Source of the DNA: Sapria himalayana
Taxonomy: Eukaryota; Streptophyta; Magnoliopsida; Malpighiales; Rafflesiaceae
Length of the DNA: 64,000 nt
Direction: 5' to 3'
Assembly (NCBI GenBank): GCA_029783825.1
Contig: JAREIK010002271.1
Span: 610,017-674,016, forward strand
The position numbers and the translations under genes are program-made. The notes under the pieces are model-generated. The model saw only the letters and a program-made list of their open reading frames with translations, was not told the origin of the DNA and did no database searches. Position 1 is the first letter of the stretch, and the number at the start of each line of letters is the position of its first letter. Below are positions 48,105-61,077 of this stretch, piece after piece.

Positions 48105-51100
48105 TGTGTAAAATAAGAGAAGAGGGACAACCAAGCTTATTCCTTTAGCTTCGGAAAGAAGTAGAGAAAATTTATACCACAAATATTCTAGAGATAGGGA
48201 TGTGGATATCAAGGTGAAGGTTAGGGTCAGTATTCCTAGGGTGACTGAGACTTTGTGGCTTCTAGCTTGACAGACATATTTTGATTGCAATTATCCTAGT
48301 CACATAAAGTGAAATTACCTCTAAAGGTAGAAATCATAGAGTCATGGGACACAACATTCCTAGTCGTTAGTAGGAAACAAACAAATATATTTTGTTCCTC
48401 CTTATCCCAACATCAGCCCGGGGAACCATTATAAAATTCAAGGTGTTGTACAAGTACCTTCCTACTTCAAATGTAGGTTAGAGGGTGGTCATACTATGCA
48501 TCGAGGTTGAGGACTAAGCTAATAGGCTAAGACTTCAGAGAATTAGGGGTGTGTCTATGCCATCACTCCTCAGACTAAGATTAAAAATCAATTACTTATA
48601 TGGGGTACCCTTCTACTCTTTCATTTATGGAAAAGATTATTATTTAATTCTAGTGCATGAAATTATTTTATTACTATAACATGTGGATGATTAAAGCTTA
48701 AATATTAAAATATTGAAAAAACCATTGCTTTTGAGTTATCCCCAAGGAACTAGGATGAGTATTAACCTGAAATATCAGAATTGTGAGTTAGATATCTTAG
48801 GGACTCTACACACTATGGACCTAAGAGTCATGGATATGTCATAGTTTGATGTCATCCTTGTGATGGACCATTTGATTGTGCATCAAGTCATCATTGATTG
48901 TAATTTCAAGAGAGTTTCCACCTAAATGACTGATGATACTTATTTTGTATTTCAAAAGGATATGCATGACTTTCTATCCCATACCATGTATGATGCTAGG
49001 TGGTACACTTTATTGGAAGATGTGAGAAAAGACTTAAGTCTATCATTGTTTGCTTGTGAATATGAAGTTGTTTTTTTGATTGAATTGCTAGAATTGCAAT
49101 AATAGAGGGATGCAGACTTCACCATCGAGTTACACCCTAGCATATCACTTATTTTCATGACTTCACATAGAATGATACTAGTTGAGTTACAAGAACCCAA
49201 TGCCTCACTACAAGAATTATGAAATAGGTATTTTATAAGATTGAGCAGTTCAACTTGGAGCACTCCAATACTATTTACTAAGAAAAAGGACAAGACCCTT
49301 CGACTATATTAAGATTATCAATCGTTGAATAGTGTTGATATCAAGAATACATCCCCTTTGTGGATGGTTGTTTTTTTATTTGATCAACTAAGAGTAGGAC
49401 AAATTTATTTGAGGGTTAGAAAGGCATATATTCCTAAAAAAGTGTATAGGATAAAGTATGAGTATTCCGAGTTCATGGTGATGCCATTCAAATTGACAAA
49501 TACTCTAGCAATATTCATGAACCTCATGCATAGGGTGTTCCAGTCATACTTAGATTAGTTTATTATGATCTTCATTGATAACATCATGATCTACTCTAAG
49601 TTTGAGGTATAATATGAGGGGCACTTGAGGATTATTCTCCAAAGTTTAAGATAGCTTAAGTTATATGCAAAATTTAGTAAGTATGAATTTTGGCTTAATG
49701 ATGTGACATTCTAGAAGCTTCTAATATCAGCTTTAAGTGTGTCTATTGACCATAAAAAAGATGAGGCATTTATGATTTTGGAGAAAGTGAAGTCAATCTT
49801 TGAGGAACATAGTTTCTAAGGATTGGTATATAATATAGAAGGCTTGTTGAGAAATTCTCCAAATTGGCTGCACCTATGATGAAAGTTACTTGGAACATGG
49901 TCATGTTCATATGGAGTGACACATGCAAGAAGGACTTCTATGAATTGAAGAAGAGACTTAGTTCAGCTCTTATTTTGTTAGTTCTTGAGAGGGGACAAAG
50001 ATACTTATTGTATTGTGATGCCTCTGGGATGGACTTGAGTGTGTGTTGATACAATCCAGAAGTGTAGTAGGTTATTGTTCTCATTAGTTAAAGAACTATG
50101 AATATAATTACTCTGCACATGATACATAGTTAATAGCCATTATCTTTGTTTTGAAGAATTGGTACAAATATTTATATAGTAATCAGTTCGAGGTGTTCTA
50201 AGATTACAAGAGCATGATGTATATTTTTACATAATGGGTCCTTGACATGAGGCAACATAGGTGGATGAAGTATGTTTAAAATTGTGATTTCATCATTACC
50301 ATCTTGATAAGACAAATATGGTTTCTAAATCAATTAGTCGAAAGACATCAGGTATGTTGGCTAGTGTGATAGCTTGGAATTGACATATACTTGAGACTAT
50401 GTGGATAGTTTGGACTACATTATAAAATTCAAGCCCAAGATACATTTATGAGGTTGGTGGCTATACCTTCCTTACTAAACAGGGTAATTGAGTCACAAGA
50501 TAGGACATGAAGATATTGTCCATCAAGTACCAGGTTTGGTCAGATCTAGGTGATGAAGGTTGGACTATTCACATGAATGGTAGTCTTCTGGATAAAGAAA
50601 AAGTTATAGTTCCCTAGTCGACATATTTGAGAGAGGATATACTTAGAGAGTTCCATCATTTTAATATATTGTGCACTTAGGTGCCACAAAATATATACTA
50701 TGATCTTCACCACTTGTATTACTGGAGTGGAATAAAAAATGATGTTGGGAACTTTGCTCATTGATGTCTCACATGTTAATAATTGAAAGCTAAGCACTAA
50801 AAGCCAATAAGATTACTACATTCCTTGGAGGTTGCTAAGTGGAAAGAAGAACACTTCATGATTGATTTTATGATTCATTTACCATGGAAGTCGCAAAGAC
50901 ATGATGTGGTATGGGTTTTTTTGGATCAACTTACTAAGTCAGCACATTTTCTGGCAGTATGATTGACCTTCTCATTGGAGAGTTTCTATAAGTTGTACAT
51001 ATGAGAAATTATTTAGCTACATGGTATACTAGTTTTTATAGTGTTAGATTGAGATTACGAGTTTATGGCCAATTTTTGGAAAAATTTTCATCAAGCCATG

Positions 51101-51300
51101 GGAACTCAATTGATGATGAGAATAACTTTTCATTCTCAAATTGATAGTTAGTCAAAAAGAACTATCCAGACCCAAGAGGACAAGCTACGGGCATGCATCT
51201 TTAATCTCAAGGATAGCTGGGAATAATATTTACCCTTGGTTGAGTTTGCCTATAAGAACAACTACCAATCAAACATATGAATGATACCCAATGACGTACT
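48105..51300 (+). pseudogene. Gypsy gag-pol (zinc knuckle to integrase), broken
   Basis: Blocks in order: CFDCNYPSHIK (about 48260; CCHC knuckle whose last Cys codon now encodes Tyr); SISLIFMTSHRMILVELQE and FTKKKDKTLRLY (about 49130-49310, before the reverse transcriptase core); VFLFDQLRVGQIYLRVR, YEYSEFMVMPFKLTNT and MNLMHRVFQSYLD (49370-49555); IFIDNIMIYSK (about 49570; catalytic F-I-D-D reads F-I-D-N); YAKFSKYEFWL; KKDFYELKKRLSSALIL and YLLYCDASGMDLSVC (RNase H, 49930-50045); YYWSGIKNDV (zinc-binding region); SLEVAKWKEEHFMIDFM and LTKSAHFLAV (integrase core, about 50825-50965); SWE.YLPLVEFAYKNNYQS (about 51210-51270). Stops interrupt most blocks. Confidence 0.87.
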
Positions 51301-51312
51301 CCAATCCCTATA

Positions 51313-51352
51313 CCCGTTTGGCTCTTGGAGTCAATGGAGCCAAACAAATGGG
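51313..51352. repeat. Two hAT termini head to head
   Basis: CCCGTTTGGCTCTTGGA (51313-51329) looks like a right-hand hAT end (compare CCCATTTGATACCTCCA at 43955), and only five bases later TGGAGCCAAACAAATGGGG (51335-51353) looks like a left-hand hAT end. The segments TTTGGCTC and GAGCCAAA are exact inverted repeats. Only the second has a matching interior. Confidence 0.6.
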
Positions 51353-54300
51353 GTGACAGGGCGGGGAATGCACTACACCATCTCATGACATAAACATCTC
51401 CACCTGTGCTAGACTAGAACTTGACATGGTTCATGTTGTGTCATGCCAAGCTCACCCAGGTTTCGTGACAGGCCAGGCATGACCTGGTTGCCTGGCCCGA
51501 AGGCATGGTTCATTGGCACGGCCTGAAGGCATGGTTCATTGGCATGACCCAAACCATGCTCTAGATGGCCGGATCTTGGGCTGATGGTTTGGCATGATCT
51601 GAACCCAACAGCTCGAACATCAAACTCGGCCTGAGCCCGAGCTTAGAAGTTGAAGCTTCTGGACTTGAGTATGGACTTTGGTGTGGACAATGATTATTGG
51701 ACTAAGCACATCATTAAGCAAATGATATTTTATGCTTTACCAATATTATTTTTTAAATTTTGTTTTGTTTTTTTTTATTTTTATATTAGTTAATAGTTTA
51801 ATTTTGATTAATATATAGTATATAAAATATAATTTAGAATATAATAATTAAACTAATAAAACAAAAAATGATAAATAGTAATTTTAATAACTATAACGAA
51901 ATTAACATTAACATTAATGTAGATGATTTTAATATGGATAACGATAATCTTATGAAAAAGTTCAAGGCCACCAAAACTTTGTTTTCTTTGTGGTCTCGAC
52001 TCAAATATCTAAAAAATAAAAAACTAGAATAAAATCAATAGTTTGGACTCACTTTATAATATTATATAAAATAAAAAATATTAGAGGTGCTGATGAGAAT
52101 CGGCACAATGCAAATATTATAAAAAAATATTAACCTATAAAAGTTCATGTGTGATTAGGCACCTTAAAAGGCATGCCAAACAATACACCAAAAAATATGG
52201 TGCATTAGATCCTAAGCAAACCTAATTGTGCAATGGGATTTTTGAGGTTAGATCTAGTTCAGTCTCTATGTTGATCCCTTTCATATACTACAATGAGATA
52301 GGAGGGAAGACATGAACAAACTGATCACCATTATGAGTCTTCTTATTTGATTTTTAGAGGATCCAAGGGCAGTCAGTATCATGCAGATTTATTTTCAGCC
52401 TACATATTATAGGATTCCTAGGTTCAGATCTAGGAATGATATACTAAAGTACTTATAACTTAGAAAAAGAAATAATATTAACGAATTTAGGAAATATAGT
52501 TGCGTGGTGTTCGTGACGTACGATATCTGGACTAGTTGCGACGATGTATTTTATGCATACCTCACCACCCACTATGTAGATTTTAAATGGATACTAAATA
52601 AAAAAATATTAGGATTCTCAAAGATTCTCCATCCACATGATGGCCGACAATTTATGAGTGTTTGATGAGAATCTTTAGAGAATATAATATTCAAAATAAA
52701 ATATTTAGTATCACATTCGATAATGCATCTAAAAATTGAGTAGCTATTAACATGTTTATTAGGGCTATTAGAGATGAGCTATTAGAAAAGATTTTCCACG
52801 TTAGATGCACGTGCCACATCATTAACCTCATTATACAAACAAGGATGAAGGTTGTTTCCCTCGCTTTAAAAAAGATATGTAACTTAATAAAATTTCTTCG
52901 TACACCTCATAAATAATATAAGTTTGGTAGTCAATGTTTGTCTGTGAGTCTAAAGAAGAAGAAATTCCATTCAGATATGAGACACCATTGAATTACACAT
53001 ACCTTATGTTAGAGTCAAATGTTTGATACAGACACATAATATCTAATTACATTAATAGTAAGAGTGACAAACTTATTATTGACGATACTAACTAGGCTAC
53101 AAATTTTTTTTTTTTGAAATTCTTGAAGATTTTTTATGATATGAAAAACATGTGTTTGTCAGTTTATTCTTCCATGACTTGTATGTATTCAAATGCATAT
53201 ACAATATTAGTAGCATGTTTAGGATGTTTAGAGATGACTTGATATTTTATGACATGCTCTGAAGATGAAAACCAAGTACATAAAGTACTAGTCCACCATT
53301 CAATTTCTTTATTGTCTGATTACATGCATTAACCCTAGGGTTAAGGTGAAAGGGATAGATAATAATTTGACATACATATCCTCGTGCATGAACCAAGAAC
53401 GCTGATAATAAGAACCTTGATATTTTATAGTGGCAAAAATGATGGGGTGGACCATCAAATAGGAGTGAACTATTTAGGTACTTAGATACTGATTACTGCT
53501 CAATCCTATCACATACTGATAACAAGAACATCAATATTTTATAATGGTAGAAATTATTTGAGTTCACCTTTCCCATGTTATCTAAGATGACACGGAATCT
53601 ATAGACTCCTCCGGTGTCGAGCATAGCATCAAAGTATATTTTTTCTATTGTAGTAAATCTAATTTCAAATAGGAGATCGAGATTATAGTCATATATTTTT
53701 GAGGTATTTAGCATGCATGAAAGATTAAGAGGATTTGAGCTTAGGCATCTAGGATCATGCTGCAGCTTCAATAAGAGTAGAAAAGTTGGTGGCTAATAAT
53801 GACTCGAGGGACTTTGATGATGACTGAGATTGAGCCTACTACATGTAGCCTTCCACTAGTAATACCATCATATTCATATTTTATGCACTTATGGGATTGA
53901 TCATTTTTGGATTGTCTATTGATTTTTATGATTTGAGTTTACTACTTTCATTGTTATTTTGTTTTTTATTTATTTAGACACTTACGAGATTGAGGTTTAT
54001 GAGTTTATCATTGATGTATTGATTTTTACATTTTGTGCTTGCTTTGTTATTTTGTAATTCATACATGTATTACATACGAAATTGAAATCATTGAAATTTA
54101 TAGTATTTATTTTATGTAATTTTGTTGAATTATGAGTTGTGACTTGTGATTGTAATTTTGTTTTTTTGTTGTATTAATTTATTTTATTAATTAATTAAAT
54201 AATTTAGTATTAAAATTTAAATTTTAAAATATATTTGAAGTTAGGGATTATCTGATTTTGAATAGGCCAAAATGGCACATCTCGGCACGTCTCCACATAT

Positions 54301-54912
54301 CCCAACATGACTCGATACCACTCGACATGAAACCCACAAGGCCCGGCATGACCCAGCATGACCTGGCATGAAACCCATTAGGCCTAGCACAACCTGAATC
54401 CAGAAAACTCGGGCCAGTCGGGCTATGCTAGGCCCACCTATTTTGAGTCATTTTTTTAAGAGTATTTTATTAAAATTAACCATATCTTTTGGCGGAGAAA
54501 TACTATTTTTACAACCTACTTACTTGCTACCCAAAGCCCTTTACACCCTTCTAACCACCTATATACATTTATCAATTAGTCATGTATACTACTTGATATT
54601 TGAGTATACTATATATTTAATCTTTAGCTTTTGAGTGTATCCTTAGCTTTCCTTCCTCTCTCCTGCGAACCTCTTTTGCTACCTCCCCTAAGCTTTCATT
54701 CCTTTCTCCTCTTAGCCTCTTTTGCTGCCTCCCCTAAGCTTTCCTTCCTTTCTCCTCTTAGTCTCTTTTACTGCATTACCTTTGCCTCTTTTGCATTTTA
54801 AGTCATTGCAAGCCATGCAAAGCACGACTCCTATATCATGTCGTGCCAGGCACGACACAGTGGCCTGAGTGGGCCACCAAAACATACCAGCATGACCTAT
54901 TTTACACCTCTA
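51335..54912 (+). mobile_element. hAT element inserted in the Gypsy pol gene
   Basis: The right end at 54912 reads inward TAGAGGTGTAAAATAGGTCA, matching the family terminus. The left end is placed at 51335 (TGGAGCCAAACAAATGGGG). GC-rich subterminal zones with GGCATG..CATGCC clusters lie at 51400-51660 and 54290-54440/54810-54900. Transposase runs plus, the reverse of the hAT copies at 28168 and 32795. No 8-bp target duplication is seen, and about 400 bp of Gypsy pol expected between 51300 and 54913 is missing, so a deletion probably accompanied or followed the insertion. Confidence 0.8.
51940..53820 (+). pseudogene. hAT transposase (BED finger type), broken
   Basis: BED region at about 52030-52210 (SIVWTHF, then FKRHA-like and KKYGALDP-like words shared with the minus-strand copies). 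Middle blocks at 52385-52600 are QTYFQPTYYRIPRF, NDILKYL, YDIWTSCDDVFYAYLTTHYV. A later segment is ATSLTSLYKQ at about 52810 (family: C-x-A-H-x-x-N-L region). FKCIYNISSMFRMF is at about 53190. The dimerisation domain is at about 53560-53730 (PMLSKMTRNLQTPPVSSIAS, FSIVVNLI, NRRSRL). In contrast to the copy at 28168, the stretch after the BED region is retained here. There are many stops. Confidence 0.8.
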
Positions 54913-55290
54913 CTACTAAGTTTATCAAGTTTCCATGAGGTATTCTATTTCTTTATGCTCCAAAAATAAATTATTGATCTAATTCATATATTGGATTTAG
55001 GCGAACTTATTACTAATGTAGATGTAACCTTTAAGGAGGGATCAATGTGTGTCATGGATAGCTGAGACTATGTTTTATTATCAAGACTTTGGGCTAGAAA
55101 AGATGATATGGTAGCACCAAGGAGTGGAGGAAGTATCATGGTAGCTTACGGATACAAAGTTTGCAACCTATCCCTTCTTATTTGAGGATGAAAGTATGTT
55201 TTTTAGTCATGCAGTAATTACTTGACTATTATATATGCATATGATTATAGATGGTTTGATATAAGAATTTTTTGAGGAAAATATTTAAGG
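54913..55290 (+). pseudogene. Gypsy pol C-terminus, remnant
   Basis: It picks up the Gypsy pol after the hAT element: VYQVSMRYSIS (family: VFHVSMLRKY), ELITNVDVTFKEGSMCVMDS (family: DLTYEEQPVRILDR), then HQGVEEVSW.LTDTKFATYPFLFEDE (family: HGVEEATWELE..M...YPHLFED), the pol terminus after the integrase. FEENI..GGE follows directly before the purine tract. Frameshifts separate the blocks. Confidence 0.8.
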
Positions 55291-55298
55291 GGGAGAGC

Positions 55299-56449
55299 AC
55301 GTAAAAATTGAAAAAAAAAATTCAAAGAGCAGGATGTGTTTTGTTCCAATTTAGTTAGGTATTTCAAAATTAGAGTGGAATAATCCAAGAATTAAAATTG
55401 ATTCAAGTGATGAGAGCTTCATGTAGGTGCAAAAATCATAGAGTTTTGGTGCTCCACATTCCAAATGGTAGAGTTTTCTCCTACTTGAATTTCTTTCCAC
55501 CAAAGGACCGTAAATGACTGTGGATGCAGTCTCGTTTCAGGCTATTTTGGAACCAAATTACATATTGTTTATGGCTGAAAATTTTAGCATTTAGCGATGA
55601 GTTTTTTTATTGTGTTTGGTGGAAATAAAAACTGAAATTTTGGATTGCATCCAAAATATTCATGAGGCTATGCATAGCTGAATTTGTAAAATCTGTGTGC
55701 TATTTTTATGTGTTTTTGCTAATATAAAATATATATGAATAACATGTTGTATTATGATTTATGTTCATGTAACTATAATTGTGCATATGATATGGTTTAA
55801 TCATGAAATAATATATTTGTATTTCATATTCATGGTAACATCATAAATAAATGAGTCTGTACATGGTTATCAATTAATAATGTGTTTGATTATTAATTAT
55901 GTGGTCTTGACATGAGACTATCAAACTGAATTATGTAATGTACTCAAAGAATGACCACTATTTAGAGAATATCTAATACTTAGAGAACATCTAATATTCA
56001 TAGAATCTCCAAAATAAGTAATAGATGTCACACTTGGCTTAGGTATGTGTGAAGGAGTCGGGGAGACTCGAGATATGGTCATGAAAATATTTCATCTATA
56101 TTTATATTCATGTATACACTATACTTGAATGTGTATTGATATGTAAGTATACTTTTTTTATGTGCATTTAGGTGGGGAGTAGCCCTATAAAAATTTATCT
56201 ATGTTCAGCTTTGCTCACTCCAATGTTGGACTCCCTTTCAGGTAAAGGTCATATGCAGGTGATAGACCCATATACAAAAGCACACATGTGAATAAAGCCG
56301 ATTGTGGCTTTGATTTTAGTTATATGCATATATATTTTTTATTGAGAAGAATTAAAACATGTATAAATTTGTGTGTAAAAATACTTTATTATGTGGACAT
56401 TTTCATTGTGCTTTTAATGATCAGGATCCTCTAGGGTTGGGGTGTCACA
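55299..56449 (+). mobile_element. Probable 3' LTR of the Gypsy element
   Basis: It begins directly after the polypurine-like AAGGGGGAGAGC and ends GGGTTGGGGTGTCACA, in the style of chromovirus LTR ends. The 5' dinucleotide expected as TG has decayed to CG. No second copy lies in the window for comparison. Interior features include an AT-rich U3-like part and a more balanced segment at 56160-56290. No open frame is present. Confidence 0.6.
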
Positions 56450-56639
56450 TTGATTTTTTTTACTCAAGCATCACTAGACAATTTCTTGCTATTCTATTAC
56501 TATATGAAATTCTTCTAGACTTCCATTGAATTTTGAGACACTACTAACAATGTGTCTCTGACTAATCGAGGTTCATTTCATTCTTTGAGATTCTAAAAAA
56601 AATTATTGAATTCAAATTTACCCGAGTATTTAAAATATA

Positions 56640-57012
56640 TAACTATATGTGTAACTACGTATACCAGCATTTATAAGTATATGTATAACTATTTTTAAAT
56701 ATATGGGTATCTATTTATAACTCTATATAAATATTTGTAATTATATGTATAACTATATGTACTAAAGTAGAACCATATATGTATAACTACATATATATAT
56801 ATATATATATATAACTATTTATTTAACAAATTGTAAAACATTTTATAACTATATGTATAACTATATATAACTCTATGTAACTATAATAACTATATTTATA
56901 ATTATATATACTTTATATATAACTATATGTATAACTAAATACTACACTATGTAATTATATTTATAACTATATATACTATATGTATAATAACATATAACTA
57001 TATATAATTGTA

Positions 57013-57089
<77 letters not shown>

Positions 57090-57870
57090 CTATACATAAC
57101 TATATATATAACTATATACATATATGCATAATAATAGATAACCATATATAACTATATGTATAACTATATGTGTAACTATTTGTTTAACTATATGTAACTA
57201 TATGCTTAACTATATGTATACTTATTTATACCTATATTTATAATTATATGGAACTTTATATAATTATAAGTAACTATATTTATAACTTATATATTATATT
57301 CATAACTATATATAACTATATGTAACTATATATAATTACATGTTTACCTATATTTATACTATATATAACTATATGTAACTATATATAATTACATGTTTAA
57401 CTATATTTATACTATATATAACTCTATATAACTATATGTAACTATATTTATAATTATATACTATATGTATAGAACAACAAATAACTATATATAACTTTAT
57501 TAACAATCTGTATAACTATGTGAAACTATATGTGTAACTATATGTAATTATGTTTATAATTATATGTATAGCAGCAAATAATTATATGTAATTGTATTTA
57601 TTTCTATATAACAACTTTACATAACAATGTGCATAACTATATATAACTAAATGTTTAACTATATTTATAAGTATATGTATAACTATATGTAACTACATTT
57701 ATAAATATATCTATAACAACATATAACTATATATAATTGTATTTAACTATATGTATAACTATACATAAATATATGTATAATGATATATAATTATATCACA
57801 ACAATAAATAACTATATATAACTATATGTATAACAATATGTGTAACTATATGTAACTATATTTATCAAAA
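56640..57870. repeat. AT satellite related to the CACTA array, inverted
   Basis: Endless variations of ATAACTATATGTATAACTA, the reverse complement of the TATAGTTATACATATAG style of the CACTA array at 35850. Longer shared phrases with 63058-64000 include ACTATATGTATAATAACATA and TAATTGTATTTAACTATATG. A fixed long period could not be established by eye because units are more diverged here. It lies just right of the Gypsy LTR. Confidence 0.75.
57020..57088. repeat. (TA)n microsatellite
   Basis: About 34 uninterrupted TA units inside the AT satellite. Confidence 0.95.
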
Positions 57871-58408
57871 AATCATTTTATTGTACCAAATTCACTAGTT
57901 TTCATAAATTAATGAAATATCTAAATTAAGTGATATAAATTTCATGAAAATCATTTCAAAGAAACTAAGAAAAAAGGTTATAAAAGGATACATACTAGCT
58001 GACATGAAAAAGCATGTATATCTAATTAAAAATGTAAAAAATAAAATTTGTACATGAGTTTATAGAAATTTCTAATCATAACCACTTTTTCCAAGCTTTA
58101 AATCTCAAACATTGGCTCTAATATTTCAAACTGAGATCTATAACTCTAATTTAATCTCAAACTAAAAGAATAATAAAATTGGCATGAGACTTTGATAAAT
58201 AGAGAGACAAAAAAGAAATGCAAATTTTATGTCTCACTCTCATTTAAGGATAAAATGATGAATTTATTCATGAGGGTTTCAAACTAACATACCTTTCTAT
58301 CTAAAACCTAAAAACTAGAAAATTTTATTTCATCCATCAATATTTTTTATCTGAAAATAAATAAACAAATAAACAAACAAACAAATAAATAAATAAATAA
58401 ATAAATAA

Positions 58409-58456
<48 letters not shown>

Positions 58457-58689
58457 TTTATCCAAAATTATCTATATACATATAAATAATTTTTAGCAAC
58501 CATATTTCTCCTTATTTAATCAACTTGGTTAATTCAAATAAATGATTAAAAATAGACATAAAATAATTTTCTCCACATCTTACAACTCTATCCTCTTAAA
58601 TTTCATCTTTTAAATTAAAAATACTTAATTCAAAAAGATAAGGGTAATATTATTGCATCTCTTTAGTTATTCCATATCACTCCCTCCAC
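57871..58689. other. AT-rich non-coding DNA
   Basis: No open frame, terminus or RNA gene recognised. It may include the degraded 3' region of the minus-strand Gypsy remnant on its right. Confidence 0.5.
58370..58452. repeat. Compound microsatellite (AAAC/AAAT)n-(TA)n
   Basis: A run of AAAC and AAAT tetranucleotides passes through ACATACATA into about 16 TA units. Confidence 0.95.
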
Positions 58690-59363
58690 CCCTTGATATC
58701 ACCACAAAATCTTTACCGTGTGGATATTACTACCTTGTTTCTTAGCTCTTTGGCCTTTTTGTCTATGATCTATACACGAGACTCTTCATATCTAATATAT
58801 TCACATAAGAAAACAACCACATTACCCAACACATGACTAGGGTTTGGATGATGCTTCCATAGCAACAAAATGTTGAACACATCATGCACATGTGCATACT
58901 CTGGTGGTAGGACCAAATGATAAGCCGCCAATCCTACAAATCAAGATCTCAAATAAACTCACATACTTTTGCATAAGCTTCCCTTTTTTCCAAACTAATA
59001 AATACCTTTTGTGAGGTGATGCCTTGAGAAAAACTTGATCTCTAACCTCAAATTTCAATAGTCTTAATTTTTATTGTTCATAGCTCTTATGCTTTCTCTA
59101 TGTGGTAAATAACTTCTCATGAATACCCTTGACATTCTCAACAGCCTTCTAGATTAGCTCTTATCCAAGCTCATTCAATTCGCCCAACTCATTCCAACCC
59201 ACAATTGACCTACAAGGTCTACCATACAAAACATCAAAAGGTATTATTCCAATGATAAATTACAAACTATTATTGTAGGAAAACTCAACCAATGGTAGAT
59301 GCTCCATTCAACTATATTCAAACTCAAGAACACAAACCCCAAAGAATATCTTCCAATATCTGG
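58690..59363 (-). pseudogene. Gypsy integrase C-terminus, remnant
   Basis: Minus-strand blocks from 59340 leftward: MEHLPLVEFSYNNS (family: LPLVEFAYNNS), IGIIPFDVLYGRPCRS (family: MAPFEALYGRRCRS), GWNELGELNELG, then LLKFEVRDQVFLKASP (family: LEFEVGDHVFLKVSP) and KKGKLMQKYVS (family: KKGKLSPRYIG). This is a chromovirus-type Gypsy pol, opposite in orientation to the element at 48105. It is cut at 59363 by the start of a CACTA element, so its upstream pol lies beyond that element. Several stops are present. Confidence 0.83.
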
Positions 59364-59644
59364 CACTACAAGATAATTTCAGTTTAGCTAGGGAAATTTA
59401 GCTAGGGATCAATCTCTAGTTAAATTACGATGGATTAGTTAGGGAATAGTAGAGGATTTTTGATTTTACATAAACATAAAAATTTACTACGGATTAATAA
59501 CAAATTAGTATGGATTAGTGACGGAAATGGTTGATTGAAAATTTTCCCTAGCTAATATTTTTGTAAATTTCCACGCAATGAAAAGAAGGAAATTTAGCGA
59601 CGGAATTTCCCTAGCTAATTAGAAGAGATAAAATCCGTCGCAAC

Positions 59645-61077
59645 ATTAATACTTGATTTTTTTTACTATCTTATATTTAATTGCTAATGGATATTTTTTA
59701 AATTTTAGTTTTCACAAAATATATGCATTTAACTAAATATTTTTTTCCTAGCTATTTGAATTGGGGATAATTTTCGGCACTAATTTTTAATGATTTAATT
59801 TTTTTTAATATATTATTTTATTTTGTATATTAAATATATCATATGTCATGGTCTATAGATAAGTGATCCTCAAAAGACATATTCTCCTCGTATAATTATA
59901 AAAATAGGTTATTATAAATAAACAATAAAAAATATATATAAATATAAAAAAAATTAATATTAATAAAGACTACAATAACTATTTTTATGATTATAAAATT
60001 TTTAAAAAATTATACAAAAAATTTTTCTAGAATTTTTAATTTTAAAATTTAAAATTTTGTATCAAAAAAAACATTAAATAAATAATTATATAATTATAAA
60101 ATTTTTTAAGATATTTTAAAAAATAAATGAACATACATTATAATTTCTACTAATAAAAAAATTATAATAATTCATTGTATGAAAAAATATATATATATAT
60201 ATTTACAAAAATATCTGAATTAACAAAAAAACTAATTAATATTAATATTATTTTAAGTATAAAAAATAGTTTTATGATTATAAGAAACTTTAAAAATAAT
60301 AATTACTAAAAAATTTGAAATTTTTGAATTATAAAAAAATTTTAAATTTTTCATTATATTTAAATGAATTAAATTGACATTTAAAGATAAATACAGAGAT
60401 GTTTGCCCCTACTAAAATTTATAAAAATTATATAATTGAGTAAGATTTATACTATTAGCTTTTAATATTTCATCTTTATGAAATTTTAAAAATATAATTT
60501 TTTCTTAATAATCATCTCACTTTAAGTTATTTTATGAATTTCATAAAATATAAATTATATCAAATCATATAAAATTTTATGCCTTCAAAAATATTTCATA
60601 TTATCTTCATAAAAATTAATATGAATTTATAAAAATGTATAAACTTAAAGTATATATATTTTTTAACATAAAGAGTATTTATAATTCTTAGGAAAGTAGT
60701 TTGAAGACCGATAATTTTTTCATGTGTGCCTTGCTATATTAAGTTTACAAATTTTGTAGCCATTTGATTTATTTTTCTATTTGGAAGGCCAAACATCTAT
60801 TTTTGGAAATAATTTATATATTTATTGTTTTAATTAATTTGATAATTAAAAATTGAAAGGTATTTGTTTTTCATGTGTGTCTTGCTACACACACATTAAC
60901 TTGTTGAAAATAATTTATTAAGTAAAAAAAAAGATGAGTTTTTATGTTTTATATATATTTATTGTATATTAAATGTTTTGATAATTTAAAATTAAAACAT
61001 TAATTGAATTTTAAAACCTAATAAAACTTAATAAACTTAATAGCTAGAGACAACTTTAATATCTTTAAGGAAAATGA
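59645..61077. other. AT-rich interior DNA of the second CACTA element
   Basis: Very AT-rich, with no open frame. A phrase TTTTCATGTGTG.CTTGCTA occurs twice (about 60719 and 60870), a diverged direct repeat about 150 bp apart. Confidence 0.5.

Larger units (their letters stand above)
48105..56449 (+). mobile_element. Chromovirus-like Ty3/Gypsy element, split by a hAT element
   Basis: Plus-strand gag, protease-like, reverse transcriptase, RNase H and integrase remnants (48105-51300) are followed after the hAT insertion by the pol C-terminus (54913-55290), a purine-rich tract AAGGGGGAGAGC (55287-55298) and an LTR-like tail ending GGGTGTCACA at 56449. This order and the FEE.I..GGE end of pol fit the Tekay/Del-type chromoviruses. 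The 5' LTR is missing. All frames are broken. Confidence 0.8.

Noticed and set aside
51327..54920. 8-bp target duplication for the hAT element at 51335
   Set aside because: Flanks GGAGTCAA and CTACTAAG do not match; the left border is probably rearranged.
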